Positions 17,033 through 26,000 of a stretch of DNA of 64,000 bases are shown one piece after another. Position 1 is the stretch's first letter, and the number at the start of each line of letters is the position of its first letter. This DNA is from Nocardia testacea NBRC 100365 (lineage in GTDB: Bacteria > Actinomycetota > Actinomycetes > Mycobacteriales > Mycobacteriaceae): positions 27,900-91,899 of the forward strand of contig NZ_BAGJ01000089.1 of the NCBI RefSeq assembly GCF_000308775.1, in the 5' to 3' direction. The notes under the pieces were generated by a model. It searched no databases. It saw only the letters and a program-made list of their open reading frames with translations, and had not been told where the DNA came from. The position numbers and the translations under genes were made by a program.

Positions 17033-17354
17033 TGCCCGGGACATGGCTTCGGTCAGCCTGTTCGCGAGACCGCGACTGGACGCTGTGGTTTCCGTGGCCT
17101 GCCCGGCAAGATCGAAGACCGCTACCCAGGTGTACTCAGCAGCATCATCAGCGCCGGCCGCGGCAGTGCGTGAGAGCGCCGGCCCGAGGCGACCGGGCGA
17201 TCGATCGACGGGACTCCGGCGGTCCGAATGAGGGGCGCCGAGCGAGGTCGGGCACGGTCCGAGGGTTCACCGGCGGGTACAGGGTGTTCCCGGGCACAGA
17301 ATCTCCACATTCGACGCCTGTTCTCTCCACACCGGGTGGCTAGGCTTCCCGAGC

Positions 17355-18056
17355 ATGGAACGGAACTCACCGGTAGGGGGAGCGGCGGCGCGGCGGATCC
17401 TGGTGGTGGACGATGAACTCACCATCGCGGAATCGGTGGCGGCGCGGTTGCGGGCCGAGAAGTTCACGGTGGAACTGGCCCACGACGGGCCCGCCGCGGT
17501 AGCCGCCGCGAACACTTTCGAACCCGATCTCGTCGTCCTCGATGTCATGCTGCCCGGCTTCGACGGACTGGAGGTCTGCCGGCGGATCCAGGCCGAACGC
17601 TCGGTGCCGGTACTGATGCTCACCGCGCGAACCGATGAGACCGATCAGCTCGTCGGTCTCGGCGTCGGCGCCGATGACTACCTCACCAAACCGTTCTCCC
17701 TCCGGGTTCTCGCCGCCCGGGTGCACGCCTTGCTGCGCCGGGTGGAACGTGCCGCGGCGCCGCCCGGCGCGATCACCGTGGTCGGCGATCTGCGAATAGA
17801 CGCCGATCAGCGCCGGGTCTGGCGCGGCGGAGTCGAAGCACAACTGACGCCGCTGGAATTCGATCTGCTGGCCCGGCTGGCGCAGCGGCCCCGCGCGGTG
17901 CTGGCCCGCGAACGGCTCCTCGAGGAGGTATGGGACTGGGCCGATGCCGCGGGTACCCGGGCGGTCGACAGCCATATCAAGGCATTACGTCGCAAACTCG
18001 GCGCCGACCTGATCCGGACCGTCCACGGTGTCGGGTATGCGCTGGAGAGCAGATGA
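17355..18056 (+). CDS. OmpR-family response regulator
   Basis: A 233-residue regulator. The receiver domain (residues ~14-130) has the acidic pair DD at 19-20, the phospho-acceptor Asp63 in VVLDVMLPG, Thr in MLTART and Lys in LTKPFS. The C-terminal winged helix (~140-233) has LTPLEFDLLARLAQRP and RRKLGADLIRTVHGVGYAL. It is the DNA-binding partner of the sensor kinase that follows (ATGA overlap). Targets are unknown; the adjacent DUF4173-like gene is the obvious candidate. Confidence 0.9.
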   Translation: MERNSPVGGAAARRILVVDDELTIAESVAARLRAEKFTVELAHDGPAAVAAANTFEPDLVVLDVMLPGFDGLEVCRRIQAERSVPVLMLTARTDETDQLVGLGVGADDYLTKPFSLRVLAARVHALLRRVERAAAPPGAITVVGDLRIDADQRRVWRGGVEAQLTPLEFDLLARLAQRPRAVLARERLLEEVWDWADAAGTRAVDSHIKALRRKLGADLIRTVHGVGYALESR

Positions 18057-19144
18057 GCGGGCACACGGTCACCGGAGCCGACGCCCGGGGCGGGGTCGTG
18101 GGCGGGTTGCGACGGGCATCCGATCGGGTGGCGGCGGTATTGCCGCGGCCGCTGGATCGGGTCCGCTCCATCAAACTCAAATTGGCCGTCCTGATGACTT
18201 TCGCGGGTGGAGTCGCCTTCGGCTACTTCCGCCTGCAGATCGGCTGGCTGCCACCGATGACCACGCTGGCCGCGATGGTGATCGCGCTGGTGTCCTCTCA
18301 GTTCCTGGCGCACGGCATCACCACGCCGCTGCGGGAGATGACCGCCGCCGCGCAGCGGATGGCGCGCGGGGACTACACGAGTCGTGTGCGCGCCTCCTCT
18401 CGCGACGAAGTGGGCCAGCTGGCCGAAGCGTTCAATCGGATGGCGGACGACCTCGCCGCAGCCGACCAGCAGCGTCGTGACCTGATAGCCAATGTCTCGC
18501 ACGAATTGCGTACCCCGGTCACCGCGCTGGGCGCCATTCTGGAGAACCTGGTGGACGGCGTATCGACGCCCGATCCGAAAACACTCGAAACGGCTCTCGC
18601 GCAGACCGAACGGCTCGGGCGGCTCGTCTCCGAACTGCTCGACCTCTCGAGTATCGAGGCGGGCGCCGTCCCGCTCGACCGCGGTGAGTTCGCCATCGCG
18701 CCCCTTTTCGCGGAAGTGGTGGCCGAGGTGGAGGTCATGACGGCCGCATCGGGCCGCGGGATCCGCTTCCGCAGCGAGGTCGAGCCGGTGACCGCGACCG
18801 TGTACGCCGACCGCGCACGCCTCCACCAGGTCGTGCTGAATCTTCTGGACAACGCCGCCCGGCACGGTCCGGCCGGCGGCGAGGTCCGGCTCCGCGCCCA
18901 CACCGTGGCCGCCGATCTCGTCATCGACGTCGAGGACGACGGTCCCGGCATACCACCTGCCCAGCGCGAGAGCATCTTCGACCGTTTCACCCGCGGTGGT
19001 CGTACCGACGACGGCGGCGGCACCGGGCTCGGGCTCGCCATCGCGCGCTGGGTGATCGATCTGCACCGCGGCGCCATCGCCGTCACCGACCCCGGTTCGC
19101 GGATCCGCGTGGTCCTGCCGGCCACCGAGCCGCCCGGACACTGA
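18053..19144 (+). CDS. Sensor histidine kinase
   Basis: A 363-residue membrane kinase. Two hydrophobic segments (residues ~41-58 and ~68-86) are separated by only a short loop, so it has almost no external sensor domain. A HAMP domain (~85-140, PLREMTAAAQRMARGDYTSR) leads to the HisKA box with His150 in NVSHELRTP, then N (NLLDNAARH), G1 (DDGPGIP) and G2 (GTGLGLAIA) boxes of the ATPase domain. Its ATG overlaps the response regulator stop, so the pair is cotranslated. The short loop suggests sensing within the membrane or through a partner. Confidence 0.9.
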   Translation: MSGHTVTGADARGGVVGGLRRASDRVAAVLPRPLDRVRSIKLKLAVLMTFAGGVAFGYFRLQIGWLPPMTTLAAMVIALVSSQFLAHGITTPLREMTAAAQRMARGDYTSRVRASSRDEVGQLAEAFNRMADDLAAADQQRRDLIANVSHELRTPVTALGAILENLVDGVSTPDPKTLETALAQTERLGRLVSELLDLSSIEAGAVPLDRGEFAIAPLFAEVVAEVEVMTAASGRGIRFRSEVEPVTATVYADRARLHQVVLNLLDNAARHGPAGGEVRLRAHTVAADLVIDVEDDGPGIPPAQRESIFDRFTRGGRTDDGGGTGLGLAIARWVIDLHRGAIAVTDPGSRIRVVLPATEPPGH

Positions 19145-19213
19145 CCTTTCCCTCTGCACAGCCCGGCCGCCGATCGGCCCGGGCCGATCACGCACACCTT
19201 CAGGAGGCGCCCC

Positions 19214-21214
19214 GTGCCCGGACGAACCGAACCGAACGACGACAGCACCGAACCGACGACGACCCCGGCGGAATCGCCGGCACCTGCCGAGGTTCCGAAC
19301 TCGGCAGGTGCCGGCTTCGGAACCTCGGCCGCCGCCGAGCCCGCGGCGACGCCGGTGGGAACAACGGGAGTCGGAGCAACGACCGAGAACATGGGTTCGG
19401 CAGCCCCTGCCGAATCGAGCGGCCCGGGGAGATCGCTCGGGTCGGGAGCATCAACCCGCTCGGCGGAACCGGGTGAGCCCGAAACCGCTATCGAGGCGGC
19501 GAGACCGGGCGAGTCGGCGGGATCAGGGGGTCCCGCGGACCCGCTCGAGGCAACCGGCGCAGCCGAACCGATCGGTGACACGGCCCGGGCCCGGGCCTTG
19601 CAACCTGTTGCGGTAACAGGACATTCGGCTGCCCCCCCATGCGACTCAGCGGCAGCGGTCACCGGAAACCCGAGGTCCTCCGCGGGGCCGAAAACCGCCG
19701 CGGAGTCGGCCTCCGATGCTGCTATCCGAGGGCCGGGCAGCCGGATGCACGTGCAGTCGTCGAGCGCTCACGGTGCACCGGAACACCCGAATCCGCCGGC
19801 CGTGCCACCACACCGGCACCTGGTCGCCTACCCGGCGGGTGTCCTACCGGCGGCGGGGATCGTGGGCCTGGTCGCCGCGGCGACCGTCCCGCTGGACCGG
19901 CCCGGAATCGGCTGGGTGCTCGCGGCTTCCGCGGCCGCGGCCGCGGTCGGTGCAGTCCATCGACGGGCACGTCGTACCGCGGGACCGGAACACGGACAGG
20001 TCCGCAACCCGTGGCGCCTGTGGTGGGCGATCACAGCGCTGGTGTTGCCGGCGGTCGGCACCTTCCGGGCCGCGGGGTGGTTGTTCGTTCTGTGCGTGGC
20101 GGCGGCGGCCGTGGCCGGATCGCTGGCGGTGGTGGGCCGGCGTTCCGTGCGCGGCACCTTCCGGGACGCGCTGGCTGTTCCGCTGGCGTCGATCGGCGCC
20201 ATCGCCTGGGTGTATACCGCCTTGGGAAACCGGTCCGGCGGTGCCGGGACGCGTAATCGCCGGCTCGCGGTATCCGCCGCCGTCACGGTGGCGTTACTGG
20301 CGGTGTTCGTGCCGCTGCTGGCCGGCGCCGACGCCACGTTCGCCGCGCTCATCGACGGTCTGGTGCCGCGAATGGACAGTGACACGGTGACCCGCTGGGT
20401 CGTGGTGTTCTCGGCCGCGGGTATCGGCACTCTGGGCGCCCTGTACCTGCTCGCCGGACCCCCGCTCCCGGCCGGCGGAGAGCCGAAAAACGCGAATCGG
20501 ACGCTGGCGCGGCTGGAATGGGGACTGCCGGTCGGCGCTCTGACGGTGGTGTTCGCGCTATTCCTCGGGGCGCGGTTGGTGGCCCTGTTCGGTGGTGACG
20601 ATTATGTGCAGCGCACCGCCGGCCTGACCTACGCCGAGTACGCCCGCGGCGGTTTCTGGCAGCTCGCCGCGGTCACCGTGCTGACGCTCGCCGTCATTCT
20701 GCCGGTCCTGCACCGGGCCGCCCGGGACACCGCCGTGGACCGGCTGTGGTTGCGCGGCCTGCTGTGGGCGATCAGCGGGCTCACCCTGGTGATGATCGCC
20801 TCCGCGTTCGGACGTATGTGGACCTACCAGCAGGCGTACGGATTCACCGTGCTGCGGTTGCTGGTAGGCACCTGCGAACTCTGGCTCGGCATCGTCTACG
20901 TACTGGTGATCATTGCCGTTCTGCGTCTGGAAACGGCCTGGCTGCCCCGCAGTGTGATCGCCACCGCGACGGCCGCACTACTGGCCCTCGCCGCACTGAA
21001 CCCCGAGGGCCTGGTCGCCGCCGAGAACATCGACCGCTGGGAGCGCGGCGAAGATCTCGACGTCGACTACCTGGCCGGTCTGTCCGTCGACATAGTCCCC
21101 GCCCTCGACCGCCTGCCCGCCCCGATCCGCGACAGCCTGCTCGACCGGCTCGGGAACCGGCTCGACGACGACACCTGGAACAGCTGGAATCTGGCCCGCA
21201 GCCGGGCACGCTGA
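19214..21214 (+). CDS. DUF4173/DUF4153-like membrane protein with disordered N-terminus
   Basis: A 666-residue protein. Residues 1 to ~195 are low-complexity (Pro/Ala/Glu/Gly/Ser) and probably disordered cytoplasmic sequence. Residues ~200-620 hold about 10-12 hydrophobic segments with DUF4173/DUF4153 features, including LTYAEYARGGFWQLAAVTVLT and RMWTYQQAYGFTVLRL. The C-terminal ~50 residues are soluble and acidic (LSVDIVPALDRLPAPI). The GTG start has AGGAGG six bases upstream. It follows the two-component pair, an arrangement common in actinobacteria, and may be its partner or target. Function is unknown. Confidence 0.8.
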   Translation: MPGRTEPNDDSTEPTTTPAESPAPAEVPNSAGAGFGTSAAAEPAATPVGTTGVGATTENMGSAAPAESSGPGRSLGSGASTRSAEPGEPETAIEAARPGESAGSGGPADPLEATGAAEPIGDTARARALQPVAVTGHSAAPPCDSAAAVTGNPRSSAGPKTAAESASDAAIRGPGSRMHVQSSSAHGAPEHPNPPAVPPHRHLVAYPAGVLPAAGIVGLVAAATVPLDRPGIGWVLAASAAAAAVGAVHRRARRTAGPEHGQVRNPWRLWWAITALVLPAVGTFRAAGWLFVLCVAAAAVAGSLAVVGRRSVRGTFRDALAVPLASIGAIAWVYTALGNRSGGAGTRNRRLAVSAAVTVALLAVFVPLLAGADATFAALIDGLVPRMDSDTVTRWVVVFSAAGIGTLGALYLLAGPPLPAGGEPKNANRTLARLEWGLPVGALTVVFALFLGARLVALFGGDDYVQRTAGLTYAEYARGGFWQLAAVTVLTLAVILPVLHRAARDTAVDRLWLRGLLWAISGLTLVMIASAFGRMWTYQQAYGFTVLRLLVGTCELWLGIVYVLVIIAVLRLETAWLPRSVIATATAALLALAALNPEGLVAAENIDRWERGEDLDVDYLAGLSVDIVPALDRLPAPIRDSLLDRLGNRLDDDTWNSWNLARSRAR

Positions 21215-21330
21215 GCCGTGCTGTGCTCCTGCAGTCGATTTCACCCCCGGTCACTCCCACCGCGTGTGCTCGCCGGCAGGGCCCGACGGCCCTCTCGGTG
21301 CTGCGAGACCATCCCGCCCCCAGCGGCCCC

Positions 21331-21537
21331 TCAGCGGTGAATCAGGTCGTACCCCTCACCGGACCGGCGGCAGAACCAGGTCTTACCCAGCTCGTCGTTA
21401 CCGAATCGACCCACCCCGTTCGCGACACACGCTCCGTGGGTGGAGTAGTGGCCGACGGTGTAATCGGCCGCCGCCGTACCGGCCGCGCCGAAGGAGAAGG
21501 CCGCGATCATCACCCCGGTGATCAGATACTTCGACAT
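21331..21537 (-). CDS. Small secreted protein
   Basis: A 68-residue precursor. A signal peptide spans residues 1-24 (SKYLITGVMIAAFSFGAAG, cleavage after TAAA). The mature ~44-residue product, beginning DYTVGHYSTHGACVANGVGR, has two cysteines that could form one disulfide. The pattern resembles small secreted actinobacterial proteins of unknown role. The reading frame stays open upstream for over 140 codons, but the ATG at 21537 with the signal peptide is the sensible start. It converges on the DUF4173-like gene. Confidence 0.7.
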   Translation of the reverse strand: MSKYLITGVMIAAFSFGAAGTAAADYTVGHYSTHGACVANGVGRFGNDELGKTWFCRRSGEGYDLIHR

Positions 21538-21705
21538 GGCGGGAAGGCTACCGTGTGACACCGCTGCTTTGCGACTGAAATATATTGTCCTCTCGCGCAA
21601 TTCGACGTCACCGGCCGGATCTCCGAAGCCGGCGGGATCCGGAGCCGATATGCCTCTCGTCATGACACGCGGGGACCGCCCCGCACCTCGGGGCCGACGC
21701 CTCAT

Positions 21706-21963
21706 ACCGCCGAATGCCCGGAGTGCATCGGCGGGGAAGATGTCCGCCTCGTCGAGGAGCTGTTCCAGCGCCGCATGGCCCCGGTGCCAGCGGAACTCGA
21801 TCTCGGCCCTCACCGGAACGGTCCACCGGATGTGGCCCTCGGGCAGCGGACAGTACTCGCAAGCGGGCAGGGCGGGTCGCCGGCCGGGCTCGGTACGGGG
21901 CTGCGCTGTACCGTCGGGGATGGAAAGATGGGCGCGAACATCATCGCGGTCGACCAGTGGAGC
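21706..21963 (-). other. Coding-like frame without a start codon (possible gene fragment)
   Basis: Read on the minus strand from just after a TGA at 21966-21964, this frame gives a globular-looking sequence, including a CxxC element in LPACEYCPLPEGHIRW and an amphipathic stretch RAEIEFRWHRGHAALEQLL. Third positions are mostly G/C. No ATG, GTG or TTG lies in its first 50 codons; the first is GTG at 21813. The remainder, to the secreted gene at 21537, is less protein-like. It may be a decayed gene, or may start at a rare CTG. It fills most of the 438-base gap here. Confidence 0.35.
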
Positions 21964-21975
21964 TCAGGAGAATCC

Positions 21976-22284
21976 ATGCCTACATCAGGAGAGTTCCCCG
22001 GCATCGGTATGCCGAGTTTCGAAGCGTCCTCGTCCATGGACGGCCTGGGTCCGGTGGAAATGGAAACACCCACCCAGGATCTCGTCGTCGACGGCATCCT
22101 CGACACCTTCGTCACCACCGGTCCCGATTCGATGAGTGTCTGGACCGATACCGACCTCGACGGCTACGCCGACCGGTTGAGCGTGGTGGAGAACGACGGC
22201 GACTTCTCGGCCTGGGAATACCACCGCAATCCGGACGGGACGGGCGAGTGGCGGCAGACCGACCAGGGGACAGTGGGGGAGTGA
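21976..22284 (+). CDS. Acidic protein with Asp-rich DxDxDG-type loop
   Basis: A 102-residue acidic protein with no signal peptide. Residues ~55-72 contain VWTDTDLDGYADRLSVVEND, an Asp-rich loop like those that bind calcium in dockerin or thrombospondin-3 repeats, followed by FSAWEYHRNPDGTGEWRQTD. Similar proteins near secretion genes in mycobacteria have been grouped as DUF6802, but I am not sure of that match. The ATG at 21976 follows AGGAG by five bases; an upstream in-frame ATG at 21928 has a weaker site. Confidence 0.6.
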   Translation: MPTSGEFPGIGMPSFEASSSMDGLGPVEMETPTQDLVVDGILDTFVTTGPDSMSVWTDTDLDGYADRLSVVENDGDFSAWEYHRNPDGTGEWRQTDQGTVGE

Positions 22285-22372
22285 TCGGGGCGCGGGCCGC
22301 GCGCACCGAGACGCCGCGTCGATGAGTGCGGACTGCGGACATCGATGATCGAGCGGCACCGGTGGCGTCCCT

Positions 22373-22478
22373 TGTGTCGGCTCGCACACACAGTGCATGT
22401 CGGTGCGGAAACAGACCGTTCAGGTGCGGAGCCGAAGAATTGTGGTCACTGAACAACGCAGGCCATTCGGAGGATTCC
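22373..22478 (+). promoter_or_regulatory. Conserved 5' leader, copy 1
   Basis: This leader in front of the secreted-repeat protein is about 83% identical over 77 bases to 26670-26746. It opens with TGTGTCGGCTCG (22373-22384), able to pair with the following ACACA, and contains the 20-base block AGCCGAAGAATTGTGGTCAC (22430-22449). The two blocks are 57 bases apart in both copies, with no net insertion. The start codon follows 29 bases after the second block. It may be a shared promoter with operator, or an RNA element. Confidence 0.6.
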
Positions 22479-23036
22479 ATGTCGAGACTCACCACCCTGA
22501 TCAATACGACCGCTGTCGCATTCGTCGCTGCCGCGGTTGTAGGTTTGTCCGGGCCCCCGGCCGCGACGGCCGATCCGGCGCCGGCCGGCCCCGCGATATC
22601 GGCGCACGCGCCCGTGCGAACGCAGGGATGGCTGAACATCTACGACGGGCGGGCGCCGCACGGCGCGAATGCCGTCGAGCTCACCGCGGTCGCCGACCCG
22701 ACGGTCGGGCTTCGCGTCACCGATGGTGACGGTCGCTCGCTCTACCGGTTCGACAAGGACACCGCCAAACCGTCACAGTCGAACTGCAACGGCGATTGCG
22801 CCGTCACATGGCCGCCACTGCTGGTGAGCCGGGGGCAAGGGCTCTACATCGTCGGTATCGACCCGGGGCGGGTCGGGTTCGTCGAACGCGCGGACGGTTC
22901 GTGCCAGATCACTGTCGGCGGCTGGCCGGTGTACCACTTCTCGAAGGACCACCGGCCAGGTGATCTGCGAGGTCAGGGCGTCGGCGGCACGTGGTTCGCA
23001 GTCGCGCCCTCCGGCGGTAAGGCCCTCGCGAAATAG
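22479..23036 (+). CDS. Secreted protein with lipoprotein-15-type repeats
   Basis: A 185-residue exported protein. The signal peptide ends near ATADPAPAG (about residue 31). The mature part carries two copies of the PF03640-type secreted repeat: GRSLYRFDKDTAKPSQSNC with CNGDCAVTWPPLL, then GWPVYHFSKDHRPGDLRGQG with GTWFAVAP. This family has no firm function; members are often linked to redox or stress. There is no lipobox, so it should be free in the envelope or medium. The ATG has GGAGG five bases upstream and is preceded by the conserved leader. Confidence 0.8.
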   Translation: MSRLTTLINTTAVAFVAAAVVGLSGPPAATADPAPAGPAISAHAPVRTQGWLNIYDGRAPHGANAVELTAVADPTVGLRVTDGDGRSLYRFDKDTAKPSQSNCNGDCAVTWPPLLVSRGQGLYIVGIDPGRVGFVERADGSCQITVGGWPVYHFSKDHRPGDLRGQGVGGTWFAVAPSGGKALAK

Positions 23037-23040
23037 GCTT

Positions 23041-23700
23041 TCAGCGGGCGAAGCGGACCAGTTCCACCCGGTCCACCACGGTGATCCTGCCACGGGTCAG
23101 CGCCAGGATATTGCGTTGTTGCAGGTCGCGAAGCACCTTGTTCGTCGTGGCCCGGGTGGTGCCCGCCATGGACGCCAGATCTTCCTGATTGAGCCGGATC
23201 TCGGCGGTGGAGCTCGATCCGCCGTAGATGGCGGCGAGGTCGATCAGACGCCGCACCACCCGGGTTTCGACCGGTAGATACAACGCTTCCAGCACCTGTG
23301 CGGAGAGCCGCCGCACCTGGGCGGCCAATGTGTCGATCATGACCTGGTCGATCTCCGGATATCTTCGACGCAGTGCCGTCAGCTGTGCGCGACCGAACGT
23401 CAATGTCTCGGCACTTTCCACCGCTTCGACGGTCGCGGTCCGGCGAGAGTGGCTGTCGAGCACCGCCAGTTCACCGAACGAGTGGCCGGGTCCGAGCATG
23501 GTCAGCGTCGCGGTATCCCCTAGCGGGGTAGCCACCCGGACGATGAGCCGGCCGGATTTGATCAAATGCAGACAGTCTCCGGGGTCGCCTTCGTGGCAGA
23601 TGATCTCCCGCCGCTTGTACCGGCGTGGTGTGCACGAAGCGAGAAATTCGCGTTGTTCCGGCTCGCGTAGGCCACGGAGTATTTCGAAGTCGGTCGTCAC
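23041..23700 (-). CDS. Crp/Fnr family regulator
   Basis: A 219-residue regulator. Residues ~15-130 form the cyclic-nucleotide-binding beta barrel with the phosphate-binding cassette GHSFGELAVLDSHSRRTAT; the GEL and the basic RRTAT are consistent with real cNMP binding. The C-terminal winged helix has LNQEDLASMAGTTRATTNKV. Its GTG overlaps the TGA of the upstream nucleotidyl cyclase by four bases, so cyclase and receptor are made together. This is a compact cyclic-nucleotide signalling pair; targets are not visible here. Confidence 0.88.
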   Translation of the reverse strand: MTTDFEILRGLREPEQREFLASCTPRRYKRREIICHEGDPGDCLHLIKSGRLIVRVATPLGDTATLTMLGPGHSFGELAVLDSHSRRTATVEAVESAETLTFGRAQLTALRRRYPEIDQVMIDTLAAQVRRLSAQVLEALYLPVETRVVRRLIDLAAIYGGSSSTAEIRLNQEDLASMAGTTRATTNKVLRDLQQRNILALTRGRITVVDRVELVRFAR

Positions 23701-25721
23701 CGTAATCCATCCAGCACATAGCAGGTCACCGGTTCGCTCCGGCCTCGTACAGTGACTGTGCCACGGCTGCGTACCTGCGCGCGCGAGCCGAGGTGTGCGT
23801 AGGTCAGCGAGCCGATGACCACGGTCCCGGGCTCCGCCAGGCTCTCCAGCCGGGCGGCGAGATTCGTCGTATCACCGATCGCGGTGTAATTGCGCATCTG
23901 CGGCGCGCCGATATTGCCGACCAGCGCCGGACCGGTATTGACCCCGACACGGAATCGCGGCCAGCCGGGATGCCGAATCGCGGTGTGGGCGACGGCTCGC
24001 TGGAGCGCGAGCCCTGCGCCGGCCGCCCGCAGCGCATGATCCGGCTGGTGGGTCGGCGCGTTGAACAGGGCCATCACCGCGTCGCCGACGAACTGGACAA
24101 CCGTCCCACCGTGGTCAAGGATTGCCGGCACGATAGCGCCGTAATACGTGTTCAGCATATGCACCACCGCTTCCGGGGGCGCGGACTCGGAGAACGGCGT
24201 GAATCCCGACAAGTCGGCCATCAGCACACTGACCTCGGCGATCCGACCGCCGAGTCCGGCCTGGGAGGGGTCGGCGATCAGTGCGGTCGCTACCGTGGGC
24301 GACATATAGGACCGGAACAGCCCGTCGAGCTGCCGATACAGGCGGGCATTCTCCAGCATGACCGACGTGCGGTCGGCGAACGATCGCAGCATCGCGAACT
24401 CGGTATCGCTGAAGCGGCCCTCCGCACGCTGTGCCTCGAGTACCCCAGCACGACTTCCCTTGACGACCAGTGGAAGGGCCAACGATTGTGGATCGGCGGA
24501 TCCACCGTCGGAAAAGGCCAGTTCGTGCCCTCGAACCAGCCCCAGGCGGAATCGATCCCGTTCGAACGCTTCCGATACCAGGTGCAGCGCCTCGTCGAGG
24601 AGTTCCTGTTCGCCGCGGATCACGTTCGAACGCTCCCCGATCGCCGCCAGCAGTCCCAATCGGCGGACCTGCTCCCGCTCACCACCCAGCGCGTAGGCGC
24701 CCTGCTGCAGCACCGCGACCTGACGTTCGGTGAGCCCGAATCGCCTGGCCAACCGGACACCGACCGCTCCCAGCGGCTCGGTCGGATCGACGCCGCCCTC
24801 GGCGCGCGCCCGCAGCGCATCGACCATCTCGTTCAGGGCATGCGTGTAGTCGCGCTCCAGCCCGGCCATGGTCTGGTACAAAGTGACGCTGTCGAAAAGC
24901 CCGAGGGCCGACCCCTCCCTCCGGAATTGCAGGTGTGCGCTACCGGAAATGAGGACGAAGGCTGCCAGCATCAGCACATGCCATTCCCACCACGAGGTAT
25001 GCCAGCTGCGACTGAAACCCACGGCGAACAGCGCCTCGGCCAGCAGTACGAAGGCGGTGAGCACACTGAGCAGCACCACTCCGCGTCGTCGCAGGTACTG
25101 ATGACCATAGCGAAACGCCGCGGCGAGGTAGCACGCTGATCCGATGAAGGCCACACCGACCAGTGGTCCCTTGGCCTCCGCCGGATCGGGTGCGTGATGC
25201 AGTGGCGGCAACTGTGCCATCGATACCACTGCCCATGCCACGAGCAGAAGCGTCGGGAGCGCGGACAACATCCACGCGAACCGATGCAACCGGGCGGCCG
25301 CGGCGGGACCGAATTCCACCGCCGACACGAGGGCGGCGACACCGCCGAGTCCCAGCCCGACGGGCACCGAATAGACGAAACCGGCGTTGGGCGCATGCAG
25401 GATCACGCCCGGCGTCGCCAATGCGTGCAGTCCGAGGAAACCCGCGCTGAACTGGAATACCAGCGAAACCAGGATCAACCGGGCGTCCCGGCGCATCCGG
25501 GCGGCCCGAAACAGTATCACGCCCAGGGCCATCGCGATGGCGGCGGTGGTGAGCACCAGCCAGAAGTGTGTCCCGTGGTGTTCGTAGTCCACCTCGAGTT
25601 CGGGGCGGGTTATCAGCAGCCACAATCCGAGCGCCGGTAATGCGACATGTCCCAGCCACAGCAGAACCTTGACCTTCGACACCACGCGAACGCTACCGCG
25701 CGACTCGCACGAGAGAAACAT
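23697..25721 (-). CDS. Membrane class III nucleotidyl cyclase with GAF domain
   Basis: A 674-residue protein. Residues ~15-250 hold seven or so hydrophobic segments, a linker and GAF-like domain occupy ~290-470, and the class III cyclase domain covers ~495-674. Metal Asps are in LMADLSGF (~503) and FVGDAVMA (~547); the transition-state Asn and Arg are in TTNLAARLE (~620, ~624). The usual adenine-specifying Lys before FVGD is Gln (~543), while Thr in YTAIGD (~613) is conventional. The start is uncertain: ATG 25721 is used; GTG 25685 is the alternative. Cotranslated with the Crp-like gene. Confidence 0.85.
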   Translation of the reverse strand: MFLSCESRGSVRVVSKVKVLLWLGHVALPALGLWLLITRPELEVDYEHHGTHFWLVLTTAAIAMALGVILFRAARMRRDARLILVSLVFQFSAGFLGLHALATPGVILHAPNAGFVYSVPVGLGLGGVAALVSAVEFGPAAAARLHRFAWMLSALPTLLLVAWAVVSMAQLPPLHHAPDPAEAKGPLVGVAFIGSACYLAAAFRYGHQYLRRRGVVLLSVLTAFVLLAEALFAVGFSRSWHTSWWEWHVLMLAAFVLISGSAHLQFRREGSALGLFDSVTLYQTMAGLERDYTHALNEMVDALRARAEGGVDPTEPLGAVGVRLARRFGLTERQVAVLQQGAYALGGEREQVRRLGLLAAIGERSNVIRGEQELLDEALHLVSEAFERDRFRLGLVRGHELAFSDGGSADPQSLALPLVVKGSRAGVLEAQRAEGRFSDTEFAMLRSFADRTSVMLENARLYRQLDGLFRSYMSPTVATALIADPSQAGLGGRIAEVSVLMADLSGFTPFSESAPPEAVVHMLNTYYGAIVPAILDHGGTVVQFVGDAVMALFNAPTHQPDHALRAAGAGLALQRAVAHTAIRHPGWPRFRVGVNTGPALVGNIGAPQMRNYTAIGDTTNLAARLESLAEPGTVVIGSLTYAHLGSRAQVRSRGTVTVRGRSEPVTCYVLDGLR

Positions 25722-25892
25722 GTACAGCCGATCACGTCTACGCCGCTGCGGCGCCCGGCGGAACCGCTTCCGCGACCGTGTCTCGCCTATCTGCCCGACC
25801 ACGGTATGTTCCGCGCAAAGCGCGAGAGGAACGGATCGCCACTGTGCCGGGGCCGGATGATGGTGACTGGGCCCCGACAGCGGGTCCACCGA

Positions 25893-26000
25893 CTATGCGA
25901 GTTGTGGTTGGTTGAACTCGGTCCATGTCCACTGCCGCCGAAATTTCTCGGGAGTAGAAAAGTTCAGCGATCCGTGGGGACGGTAAGTGTTGTACTCGAT
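25893..26000 (-). pseudogene. 3' remnant of an IS3-family transposase
   Basis: Read on the minus strand, RIEYNTYRPHGSLNFSTPEK followed by a short tail and a stop at 25893 is the typical C-terminus of an IS3-family integrase (consensus YNxxRPHSxLxxxTPxxF). Only about 36 codons survive; the catalytic DDE core is absent. It abuts a different IS remnant, so the insertion is old and damaged. Confidence 0.7.

Noticed and set aside
19214..19800. Frameshift in the DUF4173-like gene, because its first ~195 residues are low-complexity
   Set aside because: The frame is continuous, starts with a strong ribosome binding site, and disordered N-termini are usual in this family.
22326..22478. N-terminal extension of the secreted-repeat protein through the leader
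   Set aside because: The frame is open, but the ATG at 22479 has a good ribosome binding site and begins a proper signal peptide; leader similarity fits a nucleotide element better than coding.
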